In this document: positions 16,095-25,030 of the stretch, one piece after another
Position numbering within the stretch: the first letter of the stretch is position 1
How the letters are laid out: every line of letters starts with the position of its first letter
DNA from: Donghicola sp036139795
GTDB taxonomy: Bacteria > Pseudomonadota > Alphaproteobacteria > Rhodobacterales > Rhodobacteraceae
Assembly (NCBI GenBank): GCA_036139795.1
Contig: JAYZYX010000017.1
Coordinates: 1-57,867, forward strand
Length of the DNA: 57,867 nt
Reading direction: 5' to 3'
Notes under the pieces: generated by a model
What the model saw: the letters and a program-made list of their open reading frames with translations, nothing else
Database searches by the model: none
What the model was told of the DNA's origin: nothing
Translations under genes and position numbers: made by a program

Positions 16095-17065
16095 CGTCGA
16101 TTGCACTTGGTGATTTGGCTCGGAACATGATGCTTCGGGCAAGCAACCAGCGCCTGATGTCCGAAATGCAAACCCTGTCCGAGACCGTCGCCCAAGGGCG
16201 TGTCTCGGATCTGGCCGAGCATTTGAACGGCGATTTTCGGCCGCTTGCTGCGATAGAGGGGCGTATGGCCACATTGTCTGCCTTTGAGCAGGTGACGGCC
16301 GAGGCCTCTGCGTTTTTTGGGGCCCAACAGACGGCCGTCACGCAGTTTGGTGAAAACGCGACTGCCCTATCGGAAACCCTGCTTTTTTCCGATGCGAGCG
16401 CTGGCTCGAATACTGAGGCTGTTTTGGCGCAAGAGGCCCGGAACGTTTTCACACAGACTGTTGGTGCATTGAACGGCTCAGCCGGAGGGCGCAGCCTGTT
16501 TTCTGGGGCAAATGTAAAAGCGGCCCCTTTGCCGACGGCTGATGAAATGCTTGAGCAACTGACCCTTGAAGTTGGCGCCATCGCAGATCCTCATCAGCGG
16601 GCGGCAGCTATTAAGGATTGGTTTACCGCGGACGGCGTCGGGTACGCACAAGCATATAGCGGCAATGATGACCAACTTGTGGGGTATTCGCTGTCTTCGG
16701 GCGACCGTATCACAGCATCTTTCACAGCGATGGATCCAGATTTCAGAGAGTTTCTGGCACACACGGCAACCGCAGCTTTGGCTCCCGAGGTTGAAGTTCT
16801 TGAAAACATCGGAGCCGATCTGGCAGCGTCCGCTCAGGCATTCGCCGAGAAATCCGGTCTTATCGGCCTGTCGGAAAGCAGACTAGAGGCCATGAGCGTC
16901 AGGGACGCGGCAGAGCGTTCCTCGTTAGAAATTCAGCTGACGGAAATGACGGTTCCCGACCTCTACGAGGTGGCCGTCCAACTTGAGGAAAACCAGCAAG
17001 CGCTTGAGCGGATGTATCTGGTGACCTCAAAGCTTTCTTCCATGTCGCTGGCGGACTATTTGTGA
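16091..17065 (+). CDS. flgL: Flagellar hook-associated protein 3 FlgL
   Basis: Second hook-filament junction protein, related to flagellin. The 324-residue protein has a helical N-terminus (LARNMMLRASNQRLMSEMQTL), a central variable domain with a GGRSLFSGANVKAAPL segment, and the C-terminal helix (YEVAVQLEENQQALERMYLVTSKLSSMSLADYL). Translationally coupled to flgK (ATGA) and to flgI (TGATG). Its family features are weaker than those of flgK, but the order flgE-flgK-flgL-flgI is decisive. Confidence 0.92.
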   Translation: MTSIALGDLARNMMLRASNQRLMSEMQTLSETVAQGRVSDLAEHLNGDFRPLAAIEGRMATLSAFEQVTAEASAFFGAQQTAVTQFGENATALSETLLFSDASAGSNTEAVLAQEARNVFTQTVGALNGSAGGRSLFSGANVKAAPLPTADEMLEQLTLEVGAIADPHQRAAAIKDWFTADGVGYAQAYSGNDDQLVGYSLSSGDRITASFTAMDPDFREFLAHTATAALAPEVEVLENIGADLAASAQAFAEKSGLIGLSESRLEAMSVRDAAERSSLEIQLTEMTVPDLYEVAVQLEENQQALERMYLVTSKLSSMSLADYL

Positions 17066-18162
17066 TGTTTAAACAGCTTGTTTTTATAGCCACCGCGCTT
17101 TTCGCAATGCCCGCCGTCGCCGAGACAGTTCGCGTCAAAGATCTTGTCGAATTTGACGGAGTGCGCGGTAACGATCTGGTGGGCTATGGGTTGGTTGTCG
17201 GCTTGCATGGTACCGGTGATGGTTTCCGGAATGCACCCTACACCGAAGAAATGCTGACGACGATGCTCGAGCGCTTGGGCGTTAATGTTACCGGCGAACA
17301 GTTGCGGCCCCAAAACGTGGCGGGTGTGTTCGTGACGGCAACACTTCCACCATTTGCCCGCTCCGGAGCGCAGATCGACGTCACGGTCTCTGCGATTGGC
17401 GATGCCGAAAGCTTGTTGGGCGGGACGTTAATCATGACGCCCCTCAATGCGGCGGACGGTGATATCTATGCAGTGGCGCAAGGCACTGTTATTGCAGCTG
17501 GCGCATCAGTGGAAGGCGCCGCAGCTTCGGTGACCGAAGGGGTCCCGACATCTGGTACGATCCCGTCGGGCGCCCGCGTCGAACGGGAAGTTGATTTCGA
17601 GTTTTCCTCTCTTGAGCGCTTGCGTATGGCACTGCGAAGTCCGGATTTCACAACAGCCATGAGACTTGAGAAAGCCGTTAACCAGTTCTTTGGTCGCCGA
17701 GTTGCGCTGATGCATGATGGTGGAACGATCGAACTGGATATCGCTGCGACCGGCGCGGTGTCGCCCGCGCACGCGATTGGTTTGCTTGAGAATATATTGG
17801 TTGAACCAGAGCAAAAGGCGCGTGTTGTCGTCGATCAGAGATCGGGAACCATCGTTATGGGGGACGCGGTTAGAATCTCGAATGTCGCGGTTGCACAGGG
17901 AGGGCTGACACTACGTGTTCAAGAAGCGCCACAGGTCTCTCAACCCAATCCGTTCAGCCCTGGTGACACTGTGGCGGTCCCTAGAACAACTGTCGGTCTA
18001 GAGCAACAAGAGGGGTCGCTGGCCGAGCTTCACTCGGGGACGACTTTGACCGAAGTAGTCGAAGGGCTGAATGCTTTGGGTGTTTCCCCACGTGATATGA
18101 TCGATATCCTTAAAAGCATCAAAGCAGCTGGCGCCCTGCATGCCGAGATGATTGTCAGGTAG
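17065..18162 (+). CDS. flgI: Flagellar P-ring protein FlgI
   Basis: Periplasmic ring protein that surrounds the distal rod as a bushing in the peptidoglycan layer. The 365-residue precursor has a signal peptide (MFKQLVFIATALFAMPAVAE) and family motifs RVKDLVEFDGVRGNDLVGYGLVVGL, GTGDG, NVAGVFVTA and TTLTEVVEGLNALG near the end. The ATG at 17065 overlaps the flgL stop by one base; an in-frame GTG at 17062 is less likely. It ends five bases from the convergent fliP stop with no visible terminator between them. Confidence 0.97.
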   Translation: MFKQLVFIATALFAMPAVAETVRVKDLVEFDGVRGNDLVGYGLVVGLHGTGDGFRNAPYTEEMLTTMLERLGVNVTGEQLRPQNVAGVFVTATLPPFARSGAQIDVTVSAIGDAESLLGGTLIMTPLNAADGDIYAVAQGTVIAAGASVEGAAASVTEGVPTSGTIPSGARVEREVDFEFSSLERLRMALRSPDFTTAMRLEKAVNQFFGRRVALMHDGGTIELDIAATGAVSPAHAIGLLENILVEPEQKARVVVDQRSGTIVMGDAVRISNVAVAQGGLTLRVQEAPQVSQPNPFSPGDTVAVPRTTVGLEQQEGSLAELHSGTTLTEVVEGLNALGVSPRDMIDILKSIKAAGALHAEMIVR

Positions 18163-18167
18163 CACAA

Positions 18168-18887
18168 TCACGTTCCGTAGCTCTCGATCAAGCGAAGTGT
18201 GATCAGCGACCAACCGTCGCTGAGCACGAAAAAACCAAGTTTAAATGGCAGGGATACAACCGCTGGGGGCACCATCATCATTCCCATCGACATCAGGACA
18301 GCTGAAACCACCAGATCGATGATTAGAAACGGCAGGTAGATCAGAAACCCTACCTGAAAAGCGTGTGAGATCTCCGAGATGACGAATGCAGGGATAATGG
18401 TCGTCAGGGTAGTATTTTCGCTTTGCTCGCCAATCGCCCTAGCCTGCTCCATCGCGTAGAGCGTATCCGGGTCAGTTCGTTTCTGCATAAAGGAAACAAA
18501 TGGTTCGCTTGCTCTGGTGAACCCTTCTTCGAATGAAAGCGTTCCTGCGCGTACAGGTTGAATGCCATCGTTCCACGCCTGTAGAAAAATTGGCTCCATC
18601 ACAAAAAATGTCATGAAAAGCGCAAGACCGATCAAAAGCATGTTCGGTGGAGACTGCTGAAGCCCGATGCCTTGACGCATTATCGCGAATACGGTCACGA
18701 AGAATGGAAAGCAGGTGACCATAATCAGGATCGCGGGCGCAGCTGCCAGAAAAGTTCCTGTCGCAATGATGGCAAGAATTGTGTCGCTCGCGTTTTCCGA
18801 GAGGGACAGGTTGGACGCTGCGAAGTCTTGCGCTGACAAACTTTGAGGCAGCAAGGCAAAGAAGGGCAGAAGAGCTTTTCTAAACAT
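18168..18887 (-). CDS. fliP: Flagellar export gate protein FliP
   Basis: Core of the FliPQR export gate of the flagellar type III secretion system in the inner membrane. The 239-residue protein has a cleavable-looking signal sequence followed by about four membrane segments. It shows the FliP hallmarks LIMVTCFPFFVTVFAIMRQGIG, a periplasmic loop ending FMQKRTDPDTLYAM, and IPAFVISEISHAFQVGFLIYLPFLIIDLVVS plus SMGMMMVPPAVVSLPFK. It overlaps fliN by 8 bases and ends the fliF-fliH-fliN-fliP operon. fliO is not seen next to it. Confidence 0.97.
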   Translation of the reverse strand: MFRKALLPFFALLPQSLSAQDFAASNLSLSENASDTILAIIATGTFLAAAPAILIMVTCFPFFVTVFAIMRQGIGLQQSPPNMLLIGLALFMTFFVMEPIFLQAWNDGIQPVRAGTLSFEEGFTRASEPFVSFMQKRTDPDTLYAMEQARAIGEQSENTTLTTIIPAFVISEISHAFQVGFLIYLPFLIIDLVVSAVLMSMGMMMVPPAVVSLPFKLGFFVLSDGWSLITLRLIESYGT

Positions 18888-19155
18888 CGGAATCTGGATG
18901 TTTGACTTCGGTCAGTTTTACGGAAAGTTGCCGACGGCCATTCCCATCACTTTCTTGCAAGATGCCTCGTGCGACGACGCGCTCGCCAATCATAATGTCG
19001 ACGGGATCATCGATCTGACTATCAAGGTAAATGACGGTGTCGGCGTCCATGTCCATGAGCTCACCCAGACTACATCGGGCACGACCGACCGAGATCCACA
19101 GATCCACTGGCAGATCGGAAAATCGATGAGAAATTTGCTTATCCTTGGGTTCCAT
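18880..19155 (-). CDS. fliN: Flagellar motor switch protein FliN
   Basis: Component of the cytoplasmic C ring, helping set rotation direction and dock the FliH-FliI export ATPase. The 91-residue protein is a single SpoA/SMR domain: LPVDLWISVGRARCSLGELMDMDADTVIYLDS and VDIMIGERVVARGIL. It is short because the variable N-terminal region is minimal. ATG 19155 (MEPKDKQISHRFSDLP) is chosen; the frame continues further upstream inside fliH. It overlaps fliH by 17 bases. No fliM or fliG partner is encoded in the window. Confidence 0.92.
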   Translation of the reverse strand: MEPKDKQISHRFSDLPVDLWISVGRARCSLGELMDMDADTVIYLDSQIDDPVDIMIGERVVARGILQESDGNGRRQLSVKLTEVKHPDSDV

Positions 19156-19729
19156 CGGACACCTTTGCCGTCTTGTTTTCAAAGAAATCAGAAAGAAGTG
19201 TTTCGATTTCTGAGACCGTTTCAGAGGGATTCAAGAGTTGAGTATCTTTGCCAAAGCTTAGGCAAACTTGCTCTGGGGTGAGGTCTTCGTCGTCCTCTAG
19301 CGGGATGGAATCCAAGTCCTCACTCAGAAGCTTTTCCAATCGTTCCCGAGATGACGGGTGGAGGCGTAAAACAACGTCGCTTTTGGTCGCGCGTGACGTT
19401 GCATCCAGGATCCTCTCAACAATGATCGCACCCAGATTTTGGTGAGCGACCTTTCCCATGATCTTACCGAGCATCGGCAATAGAGCTGTCTCAAGATCGT
19501 TGAAAATCTGTCGCTCAATCTCGGCACGGGTGAGTGATAGGTCCTGTAGGCTTTCTGCCAACCCACTGGTGATGCGCCTGTTTTCGTCATCCTGTGCCTT
19601 CAAGGCATCGGCCCAACCTGCGTTATAGCCATCTTCGAAGGAACTTAACTGGACTTCACTCACTTGGTCGTCGGCTTCAAAGACAGGCTCAGGACCAGAA
19701 AAGTCTTCGAGAAAGTGCACTATCGTCAT
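19139..19729 (-). CDS. fliH: FliH/FlbE-like flagellar assembly protein
   Basis: A 196-residue soluble protein with an acidic N-terminus, a GYNAGWADAL element (about 34-43), a coiled-coil stretch, and a C-terminal domain with LHPSSRERLEKLL. This is the FliH/HrpE pattern: a stalk and regulator of the FliI ATPase that links it to the C ring. The alphaproteobacterial version is often called FlbE. The start overlaps the fliF stop by four bases (ATGA), and its neighbours fliF and fliN support the assignment. Similarity is low, as usual for the family. Confidence 0.8.
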   Translation of the reverse strand: MTIVHFLEDFSGPEPVFEADDQVSEVQLSSFEDGYNAGWADALKAQDDENRRITSGLAESLQDLSLTRAEIERQIFNDLETALLPMLGKIMGKVAHQNLGAIIVERILDATSRATKSDVVLRLHPSSRERLEKLLSEDLDSIPLEDDEDLTPEQVCLSFGKDTQLLNPSETVSEIETLLSDFFENKTAKVSDGTQG

Positions 19730-21297
19730 GTTTGCTGCTCTCTTTCATCTTCCAGCCAATTGCGCAGGATGATCATGGTCTCATCCCGCTTGTCTTCGAT
19801 GGCTTGTCGCATTCTGGAAATCGGGTCTTGGGACTCTGGCGCGGTATCAAAGGCGATCGCTGGAAAGCTGTCGGGAAGGATGGGCTCACCCATATCGATT
19901 TCCCCATCCAGCGGGGTTAATTCCGATGCGTCTTCGGCGGCCTTTTGCGGGGCTGGAAGTGCACTTTGCGCAGGCCGTAGTAATAGCGGTCGAACAACGA
20001 AAAGCCCAAGGATGAGAGCCACAGCGGCGGTCGCTCCGTATTTCAGCAAAGACTCGCTGGAAGGGATCGTGAAGTCATAGGGCGAGGGGGGGCTGATCTC
20101 TGCCATCGACTGCGCCGTTTGGAAGACCATTGATTGGACAGTTATCTCATCGCCTCGTTCGGCGTCGAAGCCTACGGTGTCTTCAACAAGCGCTTGAAGA
20201 GCGGCAATTTCAGCGGCCTCTCTAGGGACCATATTGCCATTTTCATCCGTAACACCATTCACCAGAACCGCGATGGTTTGCCTGCGAATGCCGCCGGGCG
20301 TTCGCAGCACTTCGCGGCGGGTCTCGGAGATCTCGTAGTTGATCCGCTCAAGCGTTTCATTCGAGGTTTCTGCACGATCACCCGCCCGGCTTTCCGATTT
20401 CTCTGGCAAGTCGCTGGCAACCGTCATGCCTGAGGGGGATGAATTCGTGGATGCTACATTCTCTTGGGTTTCCGCACTGATCGCGACCCGACTGTCCGGA
20501 TCGATCACGCGCTCCACGATCGATTCCCTCTCATTTATTCGGTCGATGCTGATTTCAACCATAGCGTTTCCGGGGCCAACGCGCGCCTCAAGCAACCGCT
20601 CGACCTTCTGCGAGAGCACTTCCGATTGGGCATGATCCGTGAAATCGGCCGCTTCGTCACGCTCACCTGAAAGCAGGCGGCCAGAATCATCCACAATCGT
20701 CACTTTTTCCGGAACCAGACCTGAGACCGCAGAAGAGACCATGAATTGCAGCGCCTTGGTCTGCGATTGGCTGAGGGTTCCCGGCCCCGCCAGGGTTAGC
20801 GTAACCGACGCGGACATATCCTCTCTGCGTCCGAATGGTCCGCTTTGATCTGCGGCAATATGGACGCGCGCATGACGGATTAAGGAGTTTGTCTGAATTG
20901 TCCTGGCCAATTCTCCTTCCTGCGCCCGCAGATAGGTTGCATTGAACATCTGGGTCGTCGTGCCGAAGCCGCTTAGTCCGTCAAGCAGCTCATATCCGGC
21001 GGTTCCGGATGCAGGCATGCCCTCATAGGCAAGCTGCATCCGCAACGCATCGCGGCTTTCCGCATCTACGAAAATGTTGCCGCCTTCTACTTTGTGAGGC
21101 GTACTTCTCGCCTCAAGCGCAGCGATCACCTCGCCTGCGGCGGTTGGATCAAGACCACCAAACAAGAGCGTGTATTTTGTTTGATTGGCGAAAAACGCCA
21201 GGGAAAGAATCGCCACGAACATTCCGATGGTCGCCGCGGCAGCTGTGATTTGCTGCTTTCTCGTCAAGGCAGACAACATCTTTAACAGGTCGTTCAT
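19726..21297 (-). CDS. fliF: Flagellar M-ring protein FliF
   Basis: MS-ring protein in the inner membrane and base for rotor and export gate assembly. The 523-residue protein has a first transmembrane helix near residues 17-37 (ITAAAATIGMFVAILSLAFF), ring-building periplasmic domains (LLFGGLDPTAAGEVIAALE, LARTIQTNSLIRHARVHIA), and a second helix near 427-447. The cytoplasmic tail (DPISRMRQAIEDKRDETMIILRNWLED) is the segment that normally binds FliG. It heads a minus-strand operon and diverges from fliL. Confidence 0.97.
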   Translation of the reverse strand: MNDLLKMLSALTRKQQITAAAATIGMFVAILSLAFFANQTKYTLLFGGLDPTAAGEVIAALEARSTPHKVEGGNIFVDAESRDALRMQLAYEGMPASGTAGYELLDGLSGFGTTTQMFNATYLRAQEGELARTIQTNSLIRHARVHIAADQSGPFGRREDMSASVTLTLAGPGTLSQSQTKALQFMVSSAVSGLVPEKVTIVDDSGRLLSGERDEAADFTDHAQSEVLSQKVERLLEARVGPGNAMVEISIDRINERESIVERVIDPDSRVAISAETQENVASTNSSPSGMTVASDLPEKSESRAGDRAETSNETLERINYEISETRREVLRTPGGIRRQTIAVLVNGVTDENGNMVPREAAEIAALQALVEDTVGFDAERGDEITVQSMVFQTAQSMAEISPPSPYDFTIPSSESLLKYGATAAVALILGLFVVRPLLLRPAQSALPAPQKAAEDASELTPLDGEIDMGEPILPDSFPAIAFDTAPESQDPISRMRQAIEDKRDETMIILRNWLEDEREQQT

Positions 21298-21352
21298 TAC
21301 ACACTCCGGTAGGGGACTTTCTGTCTCTGCCCTCCGTTTTGCACCAAACGCC

Positions 21353-21368
21353 TTAACAATCGGTTAGC
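21353..21368 (+). promoter_or_regulatory. Candidate CtrA-binding site between fliF and fliL
   Basis: TTAACAATCGGTTAGC fits TTAA-N7-TTAAC with the second half reading TTAGC. It lies in the 110-base divergent promoter region, 56 bases from the fliF start and 40 from the fliL start, where it could serve both operons. Confidence 0.6.
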
Positions 21369-21407
21369 CTCTCTTTGCCAGAATGGTCCTCAGTCAAGGA
21401 GGCCAGG

Positions 21408-21890
21408 ATGAGCCAGGTAGAAGCGGAAACTCAGGAAAAAAAGGGACGAATCGTCGGGCCTCTGATCGGAATCGTGCTTTCGATTCTGGGGGGCGTCGGC
21501 GGCTATGCCGTCGTTGGAATGGATGCACTGGGAATTTTTAGTCAGGATTCGCCCATGCATGCACCGGCGGAAGTAGCGGGACATGAGCTTGAATACACCT
21601 ATGTCCCCTTGCCCATGATGATTGTTCCGATGGGCAGTGTCTTGGATGGGCGGCAACTACGCTTTCAGGGTCAAGTTGAAGCGAAACCAGAAAATGCGCG
21701 CAAGGTTGAGGCGATGATCCCGCGTCTGGTCGACGTTTTTCAGGACTATCTACGCGCGCTGAGTGTTGAGGACCTCGATCGTTCAGGCGCGCTCATGCAC
21801 ATCCGATCCCAGCTTCTATTTCGCGCCCGTTTGGTGGTCGGCGAGGAAGAAGTTTCGGATTTTCTCATCATGGAATTCGTATTGAATTGA
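21408..21890 (+). CDS. fliL: Flagellar basal body-associated protein FliL
   Basis: A 160-residue single-pass inner-membrane protein that sits around the stator and stabilises motor function. It has a short cytoplasmic part, one helix near residues 17-40 (IGIVLSILGGVGGYAVVG), and a periplasmic FliL domain with YTYVPLPMMIVPM, LRFQGQVEA and the C-terminal VVGEEEVSDFLIMEFVLN. ATG 21408 follows a perfect AAGGAGG (21396-21402). It leads the operon that carries motE, motA and the export gate genes. A second FliL-like gene lies at 29230. Confidence 0.93.
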   Translation: MSQVEAETQEKKGRIVGPLIGIVLSILGGVGGYAVVGMDALGIFSQDSPMHAPAEVAGHELEYTYVPLPMMIVPMGSVLDGRQLRFQGQVEAKPENARKVEAMIPRLVDVFQDYLRALSVEDLDRSGALMHIRSQLLFRARLVVGEEEVSDFLIMEFVLN

Positions 21891-21901
21891 AAGGGGCCAA
21901 T

Positions 21902-22246
21902 ATGGATTTTCTGGCAGATATCATCTTGGGGGCTGGAGCCTTAGGTGCCGGATTTTATTGCTTTATTCTGGCAAGGCGGGTGCGATCTCTCAATGATTTG
22001 GAAAATGGTGTTGGTGGTGCTGTCGCGGCCCTCTCGAAGCAGGTTGAGGATCTTAATACCACGCTGGTCGCTGCAAAGGGCGCAGCGGATAACTCGAACA
22101 CGTCACTCACAGAACTCACAGGTCGCGCTGAAAATGTGACCCGTAAGCTCGAGCTGATGATGGCTTCAATGCACGATATCGAAGCAAGGCGCCCTGCGCC
22201 CGAGCCAGTATTTTCGCATCGTTCGCTAAGGGAGGGGCAGTCGTGA
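21902..22246 (+). CDS. Small single-pass membrane protein of the flagellar operon
   Basis: A 114-residue protein with an N-terminal membrane helix (DFLADIILGAGALGAGFYCFILAR) and a cytoplasmic or periplasmic coiled coil (LNDLENGVGGAVAALSKQVEDLNTTL...). I do not recognise a named family. Homologues in the same place between fliL and motE are familiar in Rhodobacterales clusters, suggesting a stator or basal-body accessory role (inference). AAGGGG precedes ATG 21902; its stop overlaps the GTG start of the next gene (GTGA). Confidence 0.7.
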   Translation: MDFLADIILGAGALGAGFYCFILARRVRSLNDLENGVGGAVAALSKQVEDLNTTLVAAKGAADNSNTSLTELTGRAENVTRKLELMMASMHDIEARRPAPEPVFSHRSLREGQS

Positions 22247-22869
22247 AAAGACGCGGATTTAGTGCCTTAACCGTTATTTCGACGATGTTTATCGCTGCAG
22301 GCGCGCTGCGCATCGGGATGGGAGCAGAGGCTGCGATCGCATTTGCACCCACGATGACCTTCACTGATGAAGACTACTTAGAGGCGCCGGTTCTGCGCAG
22401 CGCTGAGGACCTGAAATTACTACTCAGAGCATTTGCTGAGCGCGATGCAGACCTGACAGCTTACGAGCAACAACTTGAGGCGCGCGCAGCAGAACTATCA
22501 GCTCTGGAAGACAGCATTGAGGTGCAAAAGCTTGCGCTAGATGATCGTCGCGCCACAGCTGAAAGGGCTGAGGAAGAGCTGCGAGCCACGATGGCAGTTG
22601 CTGAAGTCGCTGCCGAAGACGACCTGAGCAAGCTGACCAAGGTTTATGAAAACATGAAACCAAAGGAGGCCGCGAACTTGTTCGCCAATATGGAACCAAA
22701 GTTCTCGGCAGGTTTTCTTGGGCGCATGAAACCACAGAGCTCAGCCGCAATCATGGGGCAGCTGCCAACTGAAGTTGCGTACTCGATCAGCGTTCTCCTG
22801 GCGGGAAGAAATGTAGAGGCAGGCATCTACGCAGATGCGATGAGCCAAGAGGCAGCGGTGGAAGAATGA
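22243..22869 (+). CDS. motE: MotE-like motility protein (MgtE-N-type domain)
   Basis: A 208-residue exported or membrane-anchored protein: hydrophobic N-terminus (about 7-32), long coiled coil (about 50-125), and a C-terminal helical domain (KLTKVYENMKPKEAANLFANMEPKFSAGFLGRMKPQSSAAIMGQL) of the MgtE-N/FliG-like superhelix type. This fits MotE, described in Sinorhizobium as a periplasmic chaperone for the motor protein MotC. The start is GTG 22243 with GGGAGGGG upstream. It overlaps motA by four bases, and that coupling supports a motor role. Confidence 0.8.
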   Translation: MKRRGFSALTVISTMFIAAGALRIGMGAEAAIAFAPTMTFTDEDYLEAPVLRSAEDLKLLLRAFAERDADLTAYEQQLEARAAELSALEDSIEVQKLALDDRRATAERAEEELRATMAVAEVAAEDDLSKLTKVYENMKPKEAANLFANMEPKFSAGFLGRMKPQSSAAIMGQLPTEVAYSISVLLAGRNVEAGIYADAMSQEAAVEE

Positions 22870-23735
22870 TTGGGCTGGTTGGTGTCGCTGTAATCTTCTC
22901 AATGGTCTTTGGGGGCTATCTGCTCGCTGGCGGCAAAATGTCGATCATTCTACATTCATTGCCTTTCGAGATGATGATGATTGGCGGCGCTGCGGTCGGC
23001 ACTTTCATGATCAGCAACGACCTATCTGCGATTAAGCACACTGGAAAAGATCTGCTGAAGGTCTTCAAAGGGCCGGCCTGGAAGCGTGAGGACTATAGAG
23101 ATCTTCTTTGTTTGTTGTTCTCTTTGATTAGGGTGTCCCGGAAGAACCCAGTTGAACTGGAAGGCCATATAGAAAATCCTCAGGAATCGCAGATTTTTTC
23201 GCGCTATCCGAGGATTTTGGATGACGCCGAAGCCGTCGCCTTGATTTGCGATACACTTAGAGCTGGCAGTCTGAATTACGACGATCCGCATCAAGTCGAA
23301 GAAGTGCTTGGTAAAAGACTAGATAAAAGAAATCACGAAGCTTTGCATTCGAGCCATGCATTACAAGCTACTGCGGACTCGCTCCCAGCGCTCGGAATCG
23401 TGGCTGCGGTGCTAGGTGTGATTAAGACGATGGCATCTATCGATAAGCCACCTGAAGTCTTGGGTGGGGTGATTGGTGGCGCCTTGGTTGGCACATTCTT
23501 GGGTGTATTCTTAGCGTATGGAATTGCAGCCCCATTCGCCTCTAAAATAAAAAACATTGAAGAGAAAGATTCCAGTTTCTACGATTTGATCAAGGAGGTT
23601 CTCGTCGCGGATCTATTTCGACATGCTCCGAATCTGTGTATCGAAGTAGGCCGTCAAAATACTCCTCAATCAATGCGCCCGCCTTTCGATGAACTTGAGG
23701 AATTGCTGAACGAAATAAAAAGGAGTGCTGAATGA
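22866..23735 (+). CDS. motA: Flagellar motor stator protein MotA
   Basis: Four-helix stator subunit forming the ion channel with MotB and pushing on FliG. The 289-residue protein has two N-terminal helices, a large cytoplasmic loop (about 65-165), and two C-terminal helices (ADSLPALGIVAAVLGVIKTMASIDKPPEVLGGVIGGALVGTFLGVFLAYGIAAPFASKI). The stretch GVIKTMAS...GALVGTFLG is the family signature. It is coupled to motE before it and the secreted-protein gene after it. AT content rises from this gene onward. Confidence 0.96.
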   Translation: MIGLVGVAVIFSMVFGGYLLAGGKMSIILHSLPFEMMMIGGAAVGTFMISNDLSAIKHTGKDLLKVFKGPAWKREDYRDLLCLLFSLIRVSRKNPVELEGHIENPQESQIFSRYPRILDDAEAVALICDTLRAGSLNYDDPHQVEEVLGKRLDKRNHEALHSSHALQATADSLPALGIVAAVLGVIKTMASIDKPPEVLGGVIGGALVGTFLGVFLAYGIAAPFASKIKNIEEKDSSFYDLIKEVLVADLFRHAPNLCIEVGRQNTPQSMRPPFDELEELLNEIKRSAE

Positions 23736-25030
23736 AGTACTCGTCTCTCTTCTTGATATCTCTAATGGCGAGTTCGACGGCTTCGTTGGCGAGTGTTGTT
23801 CAAGTCCGTTCCGGAGAACATACGAATTTCACGAGAGTTGCTCTACGGATTGCAGAGCCTATTGGATACAAAATGCAAATATCTGAAGGTAACATCAAGA
23901 TTAGCTTTAAAGGAGATGATGTCTATCTGGACGTCGGGTCTGCAATGGATAGGCTTAGTTCAGGTAGAGTTCGCCATATTGGCTTTAATCAGGAGAGTAA
24001 TAGCTTGGATATTCGTACGATTTCTGGGGCTCTTGTGGCGCCGATGTTTGAATCTCCATACCTATATTTTGATATATATAATGAATCACATAGTGCTTCA
24101 TCGGATATTGTCGACAATTTCTCTGAATCGCTTGAAATTCTAGACCCAAATCAATTTGACCTAATGCCTTCCTCAAAAAGTCTGATGAAAGCCTCCTTTC
24201 ACACCAGAGGTGCTTGGAACCGCTGGAAGCAGACTGAGGCAAAATTGGATCTTCCTCTCTTAATTGGTGTGGATGAAGTATCGTCGACCTCCAGTGAGAC
24301 GCCTGATCTGGACTGCTACAGTGAAGGCGATTATCAAGTGCGAGGGAATAATGGGGATTTTATCGCAGATTTGAGGTCTTCGCGGAGGGGTGAATATTCA
24401 GATGAAACCTCGGAAATATTTCGGAGATGGAATCTAGTGAAGGAGGAAGGTTCACTGGCTGGACGAAAGGGCGACATTGCGGTGAGGCATAATAGTCGTC
24501 GAGATGTTTATAACGGAGGCATTATTTTCAATTTCGAACTAGGCAAAGATAGAGACGTTTCTTATTTCTCGCAAAGTTCGCTTACGTCAAAAGAAACCGA
24601 CGTGGATACCCTTCAAAAAACTGCATCTCGGGTCGGACCTAATGAACTAGAATCTCTCGAAGTCCCTGATAAATCAGAAAATGGAGGCTTTGAAGACATA
24701 GAAGATGGCGCGACGTCCCATAGTTTTACCGCATACGAAGAGAATAAGTTATCTTCGTTAGATGCTATTAACAGTTACGATGACTTAAATCGAAAATTTC
24801 TGGCTACTTCATTTGCGGATGATAAAATTGTTGGAGATTTTTATGAAAGTATTCTGGCGAACGATGATCCCACGTTGTTATATCGATATTTTTCGATATC
24901 TCAAATTTCAAAGCTAAATCGGGAGACGATCTCGAAGTTGAAGAACAGAATTCGGGGAGATGGATACTCGTGGCTTAGCCAGGCGATCGTTGGCGAGTAT
25001 AATGACCCCAATATTGGTCGCAATAAATGA
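23732..25030 (+). CDS. Secreted protein of unknown function between motA and flhA
   Basis: A 432-residue protein with a signal peptide (MKYSSLFLISLMASSTASLAS). The first mature 100 residues (VVQVRSGEHTNFTRVALRIAE, then strands to YLYFDIYN) recall an AMIN-type peptidoglycan-binding beta domain; the rest is Ser/Asp/Glu-rich and largely low in recognisable motifs. Codon use and base composition are clearly more AT-rich than the housekeeping genes. It overlaps motA and flhA by four bases each, so it is an integral flagellar operon member. Size and context recall the periplasmic motor protein MotC of rhizobia, but I see no direct sequence proof. Confidence 0.7.
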   Translation: MKYSSLFLISLMASSTASLASVVQVRSGEHTNFTRVALRIAEPIGYKMQISEGNIKISFKGDDVYLDVGSAMDRLSSGRVRHIGFNQESNSLDIRTISGALVAPMFESPYLYFDIYNESHSASSDIVDNFSESLEILDPNQFDLMPSSKSLMKASFHTRGAWNRWKQTEAKLDLPLLIGVDEVSSTSSETPDLDCYSEGDYQVRGNNGDFIADLRSSRRGEYSDETSEIFRRWNLVKEEGSLAGRKGDIAVRHNSRRDVYNGGIIFNFELGKDRDVSYFSQSSLTSKETDVDTLQKTASRVGPNELESLEVPDKSENGGFEDIEDGATSHSFTAYEENKLSSLDAINSYDDLNRKFLATSFADDKIVGDFYESILANDDPTLLYRYFSISQISKLNRETISKLKNRIRGDGYSWLSQAIVGEYNDPNIGRNK

